DNA of 64,000 nucleotides. It comes from Lepus europaeus. Lineage: Eukaryota; Chordata; Mammalia; Lagomorpha; Leporidae. Location: positions 68,867,297-68,931,296 of the forward strand of contig NC_084836.1 in the NCBI RefSeq assembly GCF_033115175.1, written 5' to 3'. Made by a program: the position numbers and the translations under genes. Numbering within the stretch: the first letter of the stretch is position 1; every line of letters begins with the position of its first letter. Of the stretch, positions 48,041-58,799 are shown one piece after another. A model generated the notes under the pieces. The model worked only from the letters and a program-made list of their open reading frames with translations. It was not told the origin of the DNA and did not search any database.

Positions 48041-50649
48041 CTGAAAGGAAGACACGGTAGACTGGGCACAGGGCAGCTGAAACCAGGGAGAGTGACCCAG
48101 GTGGCGCAGAGTGCCCACCGGGAAGATGGCCACCTGCCGCCCACCAACAGTACGCCAAGGAGCCGGCTAGTCCGGCCACCTACCGGAGTTCTAAAGCAGG
48201 GCTACCGTGTTCTCCCAGGATACAAACATGAACGCCTGCCATCCGACTGAAAGGGTTCAGCTCCAGTGGGAAGACTGGCAGGCCAGACCCACAGTCATTT
48301 TCAGGGAAGGAGATCCCTGCCACTCACATCCCCAAACAAGACAAGATGCCAAGTCCACGGAGCAGTCCCACAGGGCGCCTGCGTGGTTTGTGAACAGATC
48401 CCTGGGGAACCTGAACGCTCAGCAGGGACCCCATTCCTGCACTGAGTGAGATGGTCTTGGCAAGGACCCTTGGGCTGTAAATCCCAACGCTGAGGAAGCA
48501 AGCAGGAGACCACGCTAACCGAAACCTCGAGTCTCCCGCTGCAAGCCACATACGAGGAACTAGGCGTTCTTTTCCAATCGTCAGAGCTCCTAGTCCCACA
48601 GCCTGCTGCTGACAAACAGTAAGTGCTTCTGCAGTCAGCACAGAGCATCACCCCAGTTCACTGTACCAACATGAACCGGAAACGTGGTAAGCAGGACTCA
48701 GAAGACAGGAAATCAAAGGAAACTGGCTAACTCAGACTCCAGTGAGCATGCCACCTATTACCTGCCAAAGTCCCCCCCCCCCCCAACACTTTCTGCCTGA
48801 CTACGGGATGCTAGTGGTGATGGCCCAGGAAGCCACGTCACAGGGTTCACACACACAGGGCTCAGTTTTCCATGGTGAGAGCGTACTTACAGGGATGTTG
48901 CCCGCGGCAGCCCCAGCTCCAAATCTGGCACCTGCATCATAGCCTCCTTCCACCAGCACTGTCGACCCAGGTGGGTAGATAGGGCCAACTGGATAATAGG
49001 CCATGGGGACTGTGGAACCTAAGGGCCCAACAGCCACAGACTGGGCCATAGGCAGATAGAGAGAGGTGCCAGGGAATGCAGCTGACATGGTGGGGACCGT
49101 GGCAGCCCCTGGATGCACAAAGCTCGGACGGTAGAGCTAGAAGAGGCAGGAGAGAGAGCAGACGGTTACCTGACGACAGCGCTATCTGGGTTCCCTTCCA
49201 TGAGTCAATCCTTGCCGCCCCCCTGCCATTCAACATTCTACTCTCTCTCGTCCTGCTACAGCTAATACTAGGCTCAAGGAATGCAAACTCATCTTCTTAA
49301 CCTGCGCCCATGCCAGATAACAGAGCATAAAGAAATAACAATGCATTCTCAATGGCACAAGCCATTGCTGAACTGTGTAGGGTTGCCTGTGATTCACGTG
49401 AGCCCTCTTGTGTTGGGGAAAAAGAACAGGCCAGTGAAGTCGGAGTCAGCTAACAAATGCACTAGTTCTGGCTGGGCGAGCCCACCGCACCTCTGAGTAG
49501 GCAGGTGGAGCATCCGTGTAGGGTGGAGCCTGGGGGAGATGCAAGGTCTGAGGGTACACTGGATTCCCAGGAGGCTGCACGGGGTAGGTTGGCTGCGTGG
49601 GATATTGACCTGGAAGACAAGGAAAAAAAAAAAAAAATGAAGGTTGCCTACCTCGGACAGTGCTGCAATGGGGCAGGACAGGCCGGGTAGCTAACCTTGG
49701 GGGCGGTGTGTGTTTGTGTGTGCAGAAGGGGCTTTAAACACAGACTGCTCTGCAGGGCCTCATTTCTGGAGCTAGTAAGTGTTGTCTTTGCACCCTTATG
49801 CTAGAAGGTGCTGGGATCTGACCGGACAGGAACGGCACCGTTCCCACCCACCAGCACGGTGATGTAAGAGCAAGGGCCAGCTGCACCCGGGGCTTCACTC
49901 CGGAATGCAGAGCAGGTCCGGGCCCCGGATCCTGAGGTTCTGACCAGGCCCAGCTGCAACCCGGCCGCCTTTGTGGGCCACGGCTCTTCTCAGTCATGCC
50001 CCTCGCAGATTCCTACGCGAGGTCGACTTCCAAATAAAGAGCGTGGACGTGACCCGTGGGACCTCGGCAAGGGTGAAGGGGTGAGGGGAAGCCCTCGCGG
50101 GGAGAAGCTGGGGATGCATCACGCTCCGTTAGACACACACACAAGCGCCATCACGGCTGCGAGGCTCCCCCCCCCCCCCCCCCCCGCCAGCCAAGGACGC
50201 CGTGTGGGCGCAGCGGGAACCCGGGATGGAGGCGTCCACTTGCCGGCACCGCACTGGTTAAGCCCGCGGCCCTGCCTGTTGTTCCGAGCGCGGCGCCCCG
50301 CCTCCGCACGCCCGCCATTGGCCTACCCAAATCCCTGCTCCAGCGCCTCATTTGCTCTGGCAGGTGCCCATCACGACAGCGCCCCCCCACCCACCCACCC
50401 AAACCCGCAGCTCCAAACTGCGCCACAGAGTTTAGAAGGGAGAAGGCCGGCGGGGAAGCGGGCCATCGTGGCTCGCGGATGACGAGGGCGTCCGGCGCGG
50501 CCCCAGGACCACAGCCGCCCGAGGAGAGCGGCGCAGCCCACCCCCAGCCCGGCGACCGGCGCCCCTGGGCTCCGAACCCGCTCTCTCCGGGCCAGCAGTA
50601 CTTCCCTCGACGGTCCCAGCCGCCCCGTGGCCTTGCCTTTGCTGTTCAT
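47912..50649 (-). CDS. DAZAP2: DAZAP2 (DAZ-associated protein 2), complete, spliced
   Basis: Coding join on the minus strand: 50649-50637, 49609-49491, 49136-48891, 48040-47912. This is 507 nt, 168 residues plus stop, the same length as human DAZAP2. It is a small, highly conserved Pro/Tyr/Gly-rich adaptor found in nucleus and cytoplasm, known to bind DAZ, TCF4 and WW-domain ubiquitin ligases. Visible motifs are PPAY at about residues 39-42 (a WW-domain ligand), a five-Pro run made across the last junction, and the C-terminal GGSDGGYTIW. Nearly every residue matches my recall of human; AFPGTSLYLP, GSTVPMAYYP and AGAAAGNIP hold likely substitutions. The first intron appears to use a GC donor. 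Confidence 0.98.
48772..48784 (-). repeat. G13 run (sense) in DAZAP2 intron 3
   Basis: Thirteen C on the given strand, G on the transcribed sense strand. Confidence 0.85.
48891..49136 (-). CDS. DAZAP2: DAZAP2 coding exon 3
   Basis: 246 nt, phase 0 to 0. Acceptor CCTCTTCTAG|CTC, donor ATCCCT|GTAAGTA. Encodes LYRPSFVHPGAATV through GAAAGNIP. Confidence 0.97.
49491..49609 (-). CDS. DAZAP2: DAZAP2 coding exon 2
   Basis: 119 nt. Acceptor TTGTCTTCCAG|GTC, donor TCAGAG|GTGCGG. Encodes the second part of Gly5, then QYPTQPTYPVQPPGNPVYPQ and on to DAPPAYSE. Confidence 0.97.
50167..50185 (-). repeat. G19 run (sense) in DAZAP2 intron 1
   Basis: Nineteen C on the given strand. The pre-mRNA carries G19. 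Lies within the CpG island. Confidence 0.85.
50637..50649 (-). CDS. DAZAP2: DAZAP2 coding exon 1
   Basis: ATG at 50649 in strong context (GCAGCCACCATGA). Encodes MNSK plus one base of Gly5. The only junction giving the MNSKGQYP reading is AAAG|GCAAGG, a GC donor. Reading through would instead give MNSKGKATGRLG and no link to exon 2. Confidence 0.93.
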
Positions 50650-51260
50650 GGTGGCTGCGGGACCGGTTCGGCTCGGCGTCGCGGACGGTTATTTTTTTCG
50701 TCCTCTTCCTGTTCGGAGTCACTTCCGTGTCACGTGACGACCCGGCCGCCGAGCGTCACCCGACGCCCGAGGGCCGCTGCCGCCGGAAGCCCCGCCCCTT
50801 GGCCCGGCCTCCGGTCGCTCCGGGGACGGCCCGCGTGGCCCCGCCCACTCGCAAGGCCCCGCCCACTGGCTCGGATCTGCCGTTCCTGGGTCTGGGTCCT
50901 TCAACCCGAGAAAGACCCCGCGCGCGCCGGTGTTGTCCGAAAACACGCTCCTTTCTGTCTGTGGAGCGTTTGAAGCGGGAACGGTGAAACCCGAGACCTT
51001 TTTTCCCCGCTACGCGCGTTAACTCAAGGTCACCTCATTCGCCAGCCATGTTCCTAGAGGAGCCTCAGGCTGCTCAAGTCTGGGGCGCCTTTGCCTCCCA
51101 CCGACCCCGGCTTCGGCCTGACGCTTGCCGGCCCGGCTCACAGCGGTCCCTCCCTGGATCGGACCCTGTCCGCTTGAGGCTGTCGCAGTCTCGCACCTGA
51201 AGGGACGGGTTGTGGCCGGCGGCGCGGGCCGCAGTGCTAGCGCTCAGACAGCACCAAGGG
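50650..51260 (-). promoter_or_regulatory. DAZAP2: DAZAP2 CpG-island promoter
   Basis: CpG-rich from about 49900 to 51250. No TATA box at a useful position. About 70-90 bp upstream of the ATG lie an ETS-type site (CGGAAGTG on minus, 50727-50720) and a perfect palindrome GTCACGTGAC (50729-50738) that fits USF/CREB-like factors. CCGCCC/GGGCGG boxes follow upstream. This is typical of a housekeeping gene. Confidence 0.8.
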
Positions 51261-51427
51261 GCGCCTGTGGCGGGGATGCGTTCACCGCACCTCTAACTCT
51301 CTAACTCAATCGTCTTTCAGGGCAAAAAGGGCAGCAATTAAATAACCCCCCTTTAACATCGGGGACTTTATGTTTTCATGTTAATGAGGAATTAATACAA
51401 ATAGACTCGATATTAGTTCATAGAAGT

Positions 51428-51480
51428 CTTTTTTTTTTTTTTACAGATTTATTTATTTATTTGAAGGCAGAGTTACAGAG

Positions 51481-51524
<44 letters not shown>

Positions 51525-51784
51525 GTCTTCCATCCACTGGTTCACTCCCCAAAAGGCTGCAACAGCCGGAGCTGTGCTGATCTGAACCCAGGAGCCAGGA
51601 GCTTCTTCCAGGTCTCCCATACAAGTACAGGGGCCTCAGCACTTGGGCCATCTTCTACTGCTTTCCCAGGCCATAGCAGAGAGCTGGATGGGAAGTGGAA
51701 TAGACGGGACTCGAACCAGCGCCCACATGGGATGCTGGCACTGCAGGCCAGGACTTTAACCCACAGTGCCACAGCGCCAGCCCC
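51428..51784 (-). mobile_element. C-A SINE
   Basis: ACAGATTTATTTATTTATTTG start, (GA) run at 51484-51521, CACAGCGCCAGCCCC end. Confidence 0.93.
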
Positions 51785-52332
51785 ATCTTTCTCAGCTTTT
51801 GAGATGTCATTTTTAATTTACATTACAGTCAAGGGCTTGCTTCATTCACAGCCATCCGCTGAGCGCATGAACGACACAGCCCTGCACCATTTTTGCACCA
51901 AGTTCATGTTCTTCATTGTAGGAAAAAGTAGTTGGGAAAGCATCAAAAAAGGAAGAGCTTTGGAATGAAAAACCCCAGTAAGCATTAGGAACCTGAGCAG
52001 CATTTGCTGATTAATTAATTAAAGCAAGAACAGAGCCCGGACTCACTTGGGCTGAAGTAGAGGACTGATTAAAGGGGTTCTTCCCTAGTCACTTTGTTAA
52101 CAGGTTGCAGAATCTGGAATGTGTCTTGATTCCCAGGTCATTTTTATTTTGTTGTTTCTTCTCACGCTGCCTGTCATGACTAAAATACTCTCAAAGTCTG
52201 ATCATCCAAGAATATGTGTTGTAGGAATTCTTTTAGTATTTTTCCCACTCTCAGTGCATTCACATTAATTTAATTCAGATTCATATTGGTAGCAGAAAGC
52301 CTATGATATTTATCTTTCCGTATTTCCCACTC
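51785..52332. other. Intergenic, no feature seen
   Basis: About 550 bp of AT-rich unique sequence. Confidence 0.45.
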
Positions 52333-52660
52333 TTTTTTTTAAAGATTGATTTATGTATTTGAAAGTCAGAGTTACAGAGAGATAGGGAGAGACAGAGATT
52401 GAGAGGGAGATTACCATTTCATTCACCAAGTGGCTGCAATGGCCAGGGTTAAGCCAGGCTGAAGCCAGGAGCCATGAGCTTCATCCAGATCTCCCTTGTG
52501 GGTGCAGGGGCCCCAAACATTTGGGCCATCTTCTGCTGCTTTTCCCCAGCCATTATCAGGGAACTGGATCAGAAGTGGAGCAGCCAGAACACAAACCAGC
52601 GCCCGTATGGGATGCCAGTGTTGCTGGAGACGGCTTTACCCACTATGCCACAACACCAAC
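52333..52660 (-). mobile_element. C-A SINE
   Basis: AAGATTGATTTATGTATTTG start. Its head end CACAACACCAACC was the target for the next SINE. Confidence 0.9.
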
Positions 52661-52664
52661 CTTT

Positions 52665-52996
52665 TTTTTTTTTTTTAAAGATTTATTTCTTTATTTGAAA
52701 ATCAGAGTTAGAGAGAGGAGAGGCAGAGAGAGAGAAGTGTTCCATCCGATGGTTCACTCCCCAGATGGCCACAATGGCTGGAGCTGCGCCAATCTGAAGC
52801 CAGGAACTAGGAGCTTCTTCCAGGTCTCCCACATGGTTGCAGGAGCCCAAGAACCTGGGCCATCCTCTACTGCTTTCCCAGGCCATAGCAGAGAGCTGGA
52901 TTGGAAGAGGAGCAGCTGGGACTAGAACTGGCGCCAATATGGGATGCCGGCGCTTTAGGCCAGGGCATTAACCCACTGCGCCACAGTGCCAGCCCC
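52665..52996 (-). mobile_element. C-A SINE with 16-bp TSD
   Basis: TSD CACAACACCAACCTTT at 52649-52664 and 52997-53012. Confidence 0.95.
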
Positions 52997-53164
52997 CACA
53001 ACACCAACCTTTAATCTCTTGAAGGCAGGCATAAAGTTAGACATTTAGGTTTTTTTTTTTTATAGAACACATATACATGTTAAGGATTGTCTAAAACAAA
53101 AGCTTTGTTCTCCTGAGTTCACTTTCCAGCGCAGGGCTTGCAAACTTCAAAGTCATTAATATCT

Positions 53165-53497
53165 TTTTTTTTGTTTTGTTTTTTTGACAGGGAGAGAGAG
53201 AGAGAGAGACAGAGAGACAGAAAGGTCTTCCTTTGCCGTTGGTTCACCCTCCAATGGCCAGCGCGGCCGGTGCGCTATGCTCATCCGAAGGCAGGAGCCA
53301 GGTGCTTCTCCTGGTCTCCCATGGGGTGCAGGGCCCAAGCACTTGGGCCACCCTACACTGCACTCCTGGGCCACAGCAGAGAGCTGGCCTGGAAGAGGGG
53401 CAACCGGGACAGAATCCGGCACCCCAACCGGGACTAGAACCTGGTGTGCCGGCGCCGCAAGGTGGAGAATTAGCCAATTGAGCCGCGGCGCCGGCCT
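53165..53497 (-). mobile_element. C-B SINE with TSD
   Basis: TSD ATTAATATCT at about 53155-53164 and 53498-53507. Ends GCCGCGGCGCCGGCC. Confidence 0.93.
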
Positions 53498-53507
53498 ATT
53501 AATATCT

Positions 53508-53760
53508 ATTTGAAAGACAGAGAAAGATGGGGAGACAGAAATAGCTCCCATTTGCTGGTTACTCATCGAATGCCTACAATAGAAAGGATTGGGCCAGGCC
53601 AAAGCCAGAAGCCAGGAACTCCGTGCAGGACCCAACCACTTGAGCCATCTCTCTGCTACCCTCAGAGTCTGGAAGCTGCAGTCTGGACTTGAACCCAGGT
53701 GCTCCAATATGGCATGCAGGAATCCCAAGCAGAAGCTTAACCATTAGGCCAAACCTACCT
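53508..53760 (-). mobile_element. C-O SINE
   Basis: ATTTGAAAGACAGAGAAAG start, GCCAAACCTACC end. Older host of the preceding copy. Confidence 0.75.
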
Positions 53761-53804
53761 CAGGGGCTTGCAAACATTTTTGACCAAATCCACAATGATG
53801 CATT

Positions 53805-54134
53805 TTTAAAAAAGATTTATCTATTTATTCAAGAAGCATGGTTACAGAGAGAGGAAGAGATAGAGAGAGAGAGATCTTCCATCCATTGGTTCACTCCCCA
53901 AATGGCCACAACAGCCGAAGCTGTGCCGATCCAAAGCCAGGAGCCAGGAGCTTCCTCTGGGTCTCTCATGCAGGTACAGGGGCCCAAGGACTTGGGCCGT
54001 CTTCTACTACTTTCTCAGGGTGTTAGCAGGGAGCTGGATCAGAAATGGAGCAGCCAAGACTCGAACTAGCACCCATATAGGATGCTAGTGCAGCAGGTAG
54101 AGGCTTTACCTACCACACCACAGCACCAGTCCCC
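53805..54134 (-). mobile_element. C-A SINE
   Basis: AAAAAGATTTATCTATTTATTC start, CACAGCACCAGTCCCC end. Weak TSD GATGCATTTTTA / GGTGCATTTTAA. Confidence 0.9.
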
Positions 54135-54594
54135 ACAGTGGTGCATTTTAAAGCATGAGGCCTCACACACACAGGTTAATGCAACTAAAACAAAATGTTA
54201 TGGCCTAGTGCTTATCCATCTATGCACAGTGACCATGGTATCTTCTGTTCTCTCCTATTTTTTTTTTTTTTTCAATTCTGCTTGGGAATTTTTTTTTTTT
54301 TTTTTTTCAAATCTGGTTGGGCATCCCACTAACAAGTCAGGACAGGTAGCTTGGAAAACACTGTTTCTGGTGGACTGTCATCCCCAGGGCCTGCACCTTT
54401 CTTAGCATGAAGTAATTAGTGAATATATTAATGATCTCAGTGACTTCTCTCATCTGCATTCCCACAGCTGATGCCTGAAACAGTGAATAAAAAATACCAA
54501 ATTTTACATATGCTACGTTTTTTTCTGATATATACATGCCTATGATAAAGTTCATAAATTAGGCACAGGAAAAGACTAACAACAACTAACAATA
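54135..54594. other. Intergenic, no feature seen
   Basis: Unique except for two T runs (about 54259-54272 and 54290-54307) separated by 17 bp. Confidence 0.45.
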
Positions 54595-54609
54595 GAATAG
54601 AGCAATTAT

Positions 54610-54892
54610 GGGGCCAGCGCCATGGCTCACTTGGCTAATCCTCCGCCTGCGGCGCCTGCATCCCATGTGGTTCTAGTCCCAGCTGCTCCTTTTCCAGTCC
54701 AGCTCTCTGCTGAGGCCCGGGAGGGCAGTGGAGGATGGCCCAGGTGCTTGGGCTCCTGCACCCACATGGCTCCTGGCTTCGGATCAGTGCAGCTCTGGCC
54801 ATTGCGGCCATTTGGGGAGTGAACCAATAGAGGGAAGACCTTTCTCTCTGTCTCTCTCACTGTCTAATTCTATCTGTCAAATAAAAAAAAAA
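54610..54892 (+). mobile_element. C-B-like SINE with 15-bp TSD
   Basis: GGGGCCAGCGCCATGGCTCA head, CTATCTGTCAAATAAAAA tail. TSD GAATAGAGCAATTAT / GAATAGAACAATTAT at 54595-54609 and 54893-54907. Confidence 0.95.
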
Positions 54893-54920
54893 GAATAGAA
54901 CAATTATAATAATATTAGGT

Positions 54921-55257
54921 GGGAGCAGGCATGGTGGCACAGCGCAGGCCACTTGCAACGCCAGCATCCCATACAGAGCTCTGGTTATCATCCCTACTGC
55001 TCCGTTTCCAATCCAGCCTCTTACTAACACACCCAGAGAAGCCAGTGGAATATGGCTCAACTACTTGGGTTCCTGCTTCCCAGCTCCTGGCTTCAACCTG
55101 GCCCAGACTTGGCTGTTGGGGCCATATGAGGAGTGAACCAGCAGATGGAAGATGGATCTCTCTCTCTCTCTCTCTTCTCTTCTCCTCCTCCCTTCCTCCC
55201 TCCCTCCCTCTATATCACACTGCCTTTCAGAAACATAAAATAAATTTTTTAAAAAGA
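54921..55257 (+). mobile_element. C-A/C-O SINE
   Basis: GGGAGCAGGCATGGTGGCAC head, (CT)/(CCTC) run 55160-55210, tail CCTTTCAGAAACATAAAAT. Confidence 0.88.
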
Positions 55258-55630
55258 CAATATTTTATAATAAAAATTAATGTGGTCTGGAAAGAGTCAA
55301 GACTAATATTAATATTTGCACACTGTGGCCGACCACGGGGAGCTAAAACCACAGAAGGTAAACCAGCAGGTAAGGGAGGATGACTTTAACTCCTTGGTGG
55401 GTCAGACCTGGTGGGTTTTCCCAGATCAGATCCTAGAACTGATTTCTCTCCTAAGCCTGAAACTGTAGCCCTCCCTAATCTGTTACCACACTTACCGTGT
55501 GCTCAGGTCCTCAGAAAATAAAGGAATAAGCCTGCTGCGGTCGGATTTCAGTTCAGGTGTGTAGTGGAATGAGAAGGCCATGCCAAGGTGGCCACTGGCA
55601 AGCGAGCGTCAGTTAGTCAGGAATGGCTTT

Positions 55631-55781
55631 GAAACTGCCTGGCGACAGGCTGTGATTGGATGGCTCTGGAAACTGCCTGGCGACAGGCTGTGATTGGATG
55701 GATTTGAAACTGCCTGGCGACAGGCTGTGATTGGATGGCTCTGGAAACTGCCTGGCAACAGGCTGTGATTGGTTGGGGTAT
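55631..55781 (+). repeat. Four tandem 37-38-bp units in the LTR
   Basis: Copies begin at 55631, 55669, 55706 and 55744. Each holds AACTGCCTGGCGACAGGC (last copy GGCAACAGGC) and GTGATTGG, an inverted CCAAT box that fits NF-Y binding. Confidence 0.92.
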
Positions 55782-55815
55782 AGACCGCCCCTTGACCAGA
55801 TTGGCTGGTCTTGGC

Positions 55816-55845
55816 TATATAAGCTGTTGTATCAACTGAAATAAA
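55816..55845 (+). promoter_or_regulatory. LTR TATA box and polyadenylation signal
   Basis: TATATAAG at 55816-55823 and AATAAA at 55840-55845, only 16 bp apart. The signal lies at or before the expected start site, which implies a short R region. Confidence 0.75.
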
Positions 55846-55984
55846 CGAGTCTGCAGGCTGCTCCCCTCAAGCCCGCTCTCACCCGACTCCCGGGGTCTGT
55901 GTGTTGACTCCGCGCCTCTTGCCCCCACCACGCTGCTCCTCTCAGAAACGAACCCACTGCAACATTGTAGAGAATTCAACGGCA

Positions 55985-56347
55985 ACACAGGTGTCCCCTG
56001 AAGGGCTTGGTCCCTAGGGCGGCGCTATTGGGAGGGTGGAACCTTCAGGAGGCGGGGTTGTGGGAGGCGTGCACTTGGAAGCTCATTCTCTGTGACCTCT
56101 TGAGCTCTAGAGGAAGGGTTGTCTGAGCAGCTTCTCTTTCAGCTTCCTGGCACGCCACGTGACCCTTCCTCTGCACCTGCTCCCTGTCTCTCTTCACGTG
56201 ATGCTCTGTGCCACACTGGGACTCTGCCAGCACGTGGGCTGTCACCACTGGGCCAATGGAATCTTAGACTGTGAGGCTGCAGAGCATGAGCCAACATAAA
56301 CCTCTGCTTCAGGTATGTCATTGCAGTGATAAAAAAACTGACCAATA
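55985..56347 (+). mobile_element. MaLR-like LTR remnant
   Basis: GGTCCCTAGGGCGGCGCTAT, TGGGAGGGTGGAACCTTCAG and the end CAACATAAACCTCTGCTTCA then GTATGTCATTGCAGTGATAA and CTGACCAATAC resemble MaLR LTRs. Confidence 0.55.
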
Positions 56348-57171
56348 CCCAATCTAAGAAAGAAAACTTCCCTCACGGCTCCTTCTGGGATCTCAGAGAT
56401 GCAGAAATTATGCTGACCATATAGTCTATGTCAATGAGAATTCAAGAGGCAGACTTGAAATCAAGGAACTTATTCCGGTCCTAGCTCTGTTACTAATTAA
56501 CTGACTTGGCTTCTACTTCTTGTCAACGATGTATGTGTGAGTCAGATGCACCCATTTAATGTCCATAGCAGACTGAGGAAGATGCAGGTGTGAGAACTGT
56601 GTTTCAGACAGGTCAAGTAGCTGAGTGAAGTGTACACCTGCAGAGCCAGCGTTCAAACTCAGGTTTGGACAAATCACTCATTGTTTTTGATCTGCTGCCT
56701 CCCAAGGCCTCCATTCCACCTGCTGATAAAGTCACACCAAGCTTCTGTCACCTCCAGTTCTAAATCTAGATGCTGAGAAGAGAAGAACAGACAGGAGCCT
56801 GAGAAGACATAGGCTGGTCAGTTCTGGTCAGGCCCTACCAGAGCTAACAGTTCAAATCCTTCCATTGGCTGGTCCTTCCCAGGACCTCTCTGGGGTCCAC
56901 CATTGAAAGGGCTAATGCTTGGCACCCAGGGCCCCTCCAGGACCCTCTTCTGCTCATGCAAGCTGCCTTCAGATTAGCCAGCACCTGCTCTTCAAGGTGT
57001 TGGTTTATTGTATATCACGCTGGGACCTGGGCACTGAGAAAGGGCAGAGCCAAATGGAATCGGCAATAGAAACAGGAGGGTTGCAGGCCTCTGCCTTCTC
57101 TGGAAGGTGGAGTTAAGGAGTCGTTACTTTTCAGGGCAGGAATCAAGTCCTTTTTTAAAAAAAGATTTATT
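56348..57171. other. Intergenic, MIR-like pieces
   Basis: 56560-56690 (CAGGTCAAGTAGCTGAGTGA, GCGTTCAAACTCAGG) resembles a sense MIR. The rest is unique. Confidence 0.45.
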
Positions 57172-57492
57172 GGGACTGGTGCTGTGTTGTAGCAAGTTAA
57201 GTCATAATCTGCCAACGCTGGCATCCCATATGGATGCCGGTTTGAGTCCCATCTGCTCCAGTTCTTATCCAGCTCCCTGCAAATGCACCCGGGAAAGCAG
57301 CAGATGGCCCAAGTGCTTGGGTCCCTGCATCCACATGGGAGACCCAGAAAAAGCCTGTGGCTCCTGACTTGAGCCTGGCAGAGCGCCGACCATTGTGGCC
57401 GTTTGGGGAGTGAACCAGCCGGTGGATGATCTCTCTGTCTCTCCTTCTGTCTCTCTCTGTAACTCTGTCTTTCAAAGAAAATTTTTAAAAAG
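57172..57492 (+). mobile_element. C-A SINE
   Basis: GGGACTGGTGCTGTGTTGTA head, tail GTCTTTCAAAGAAAATTTTT. Confidence 0.9.
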
Positions 57493-57506
57493 GTTTGTTT
57501 ATTTAG

Positions 57507-57646
57507 AGGCTGGTGTTGTGGTGTAGCAGGTAAAGCCACCACCTGCAATGCCAGCATCCCAAATGGACACCAGTTCAAGACCTCGCTGTTCCACTTCCAA
57601 TCCCACTTCCTGCTAATGTGCCTGGGAAAGCAGCTGAAGATGCTTT
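57507..57646 (+). mobile_element. C-A SINE head only
   Basis: GAGGCTGGTGTTGTGGTGTA to GGGAAAGCAGCTGAAGATG, then (beyond the nested C-B) an antisense SINE tail: another head-to-inverted-piece join. Confidence 0.8.
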
Positions 57647-58005
57647 TTTGTTTTGTTTTGTTTTTTTGTTTTTTTGTTTTTTTGTTTTTTTGACAGACAG
57701 AGTGGACAGTGAGAGAGAGAGACAGAGAGAAAGGTCTTCCTTTGCCGTTGGTTCACCCTCCAATGGCCGCTGCGGCCGGCGCACCGCGCTGATCCGAAGG
57801 CAGGAGCCAGGTGCTTCTCCTGGTCTCCCATGGGGTGCAGGGCCCAAGCACTTGAGCCATCCTCTACTGCACTCCCAGGTCATAGCAGAGGGCTGGCCTG
57901 GAAGAGGGGCAACCGGGACAGAATCCGGCGCCCCGACCGGGACTAGAATCCGGTGTGCCAGCGCTGCTAGGTGGAGGATTAGCCAATTGAGCCACGGTGC
58001 CGGCC
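57647..58005 (-). mobile_element. C-B SINE, young, with 12-bp TSD
   Basis: TSD TGAAGATGCTTT at 57635-57646 and 58006-58017. The T tail carries a (GTTTTTTT)n pattern. Confidence 0.95.
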
Positions 58006-58017
58006 TGAAGATGCTTT

Positions 58018-58195
58018 CATTTATTTATTTGAAAGGCAGAGTGACAGAGAGAGAGAGAGGGAGAGACAGAGAGAGGTCTTCCATATGCTGGTTCACTCCC
58101 CAAATCTGGACTGAAAACAGAGCAGCCAGTTCTGCAAACTTATACTCTGATACAGGATGCCAGTGCCTTAACCCACTGACCCACAGTGTTAGAAC
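58018..58195 (-). mobile_element. C-A SINE, internally deleted
   Basis: ATTTATTTATTTGAAAGGC start, jumps after TCCCCAAATC to the head side, ends CACAGTGTTAGAACCC. Confidence 0.85.
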
Positions 58196-58209
58196 CCATG
58201 CTGTTGGTG

Positions 58210-58569
58210 TTTTTTAAATGTTTATTTATTTTATTTTTCATCTAATTAAATGACAGAGCAAAAAACAAAGGGAACGAGAGAGAGAGAGAGAGACAGAAAA
58301 AAGAGAGAGAGAAATCTTCTATCCAATGGTTCACTCCCCAGGTGGCCGCAATGGCTGGGGCTGCACTGACCCGAAGCCAGGAGCCAGGAGCTTCTTCCAG
58401 GTCTCCACATGGGTGCAGGGGCCCAAGGACTTGGGCCATCTTCCACTGCTTTCCCAGGCCATAGCAGAGAGCTGGATGGAAGTGGAGCAGCTGGGACTCG
58501 AACCAGCACCCATACGGGATGCCGGCACCACAGGTAGTGGCTTTACCCACCACATCACAGTACCAGCCC
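58210..58569 (-). mobile_element. C-A SINE
   Basis: TTTATTTATTTTATTTTTCATC start, CACAGTACCAGCCCC end. Confidence 0.9.
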
Positions 58570-58799
58570 CAACAGACTATGTTAATAGATGTGTTTGGGA
58601 ACCCAGATAGAATCCAACGTGGTCATTTAGGTGAGTGATGTTGGCAGACTGGCCTGGGGTAGTGGCAGCAGGGTAAAGAGAAGTGTTGGGGGGAGGGGTG
58701 GGATTACAGAAAGGTTTAGGAGGCAGAAACAGCTAGATTAATATTGGTATTAATTAGCAAGGTTAATTAACAGAATTAATTTCAGGAATAAAAGCTCTG

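Larger units (their letters stand above)
55324..55964 (+). mobile_element. Solo LTR of an endogenous retrovirus
   Basis: About 641 bp from TGTGGCCGACC to CACTGCAACA (TG...CA ends). Inside are four 38-bp repeats with CCAAT-box complements, a TATA box (TATATAAG, 55816-55823), AATAAA (55840-55845) and a C-rich U5-like part. No viral coding sequence lies on either side, so it is a solitary LTR. No convincing TSD seen, so ends are approximate. The retroviral class is not assigned. Confidence 0.8.

Noticed and set aside
55965-57171. Possible provirus body downstream of the LTR
   Set aside because: The following DNA is a MaLR-like remnant and unique sequence. No retroviral coding sequence and no second LTR are visible.
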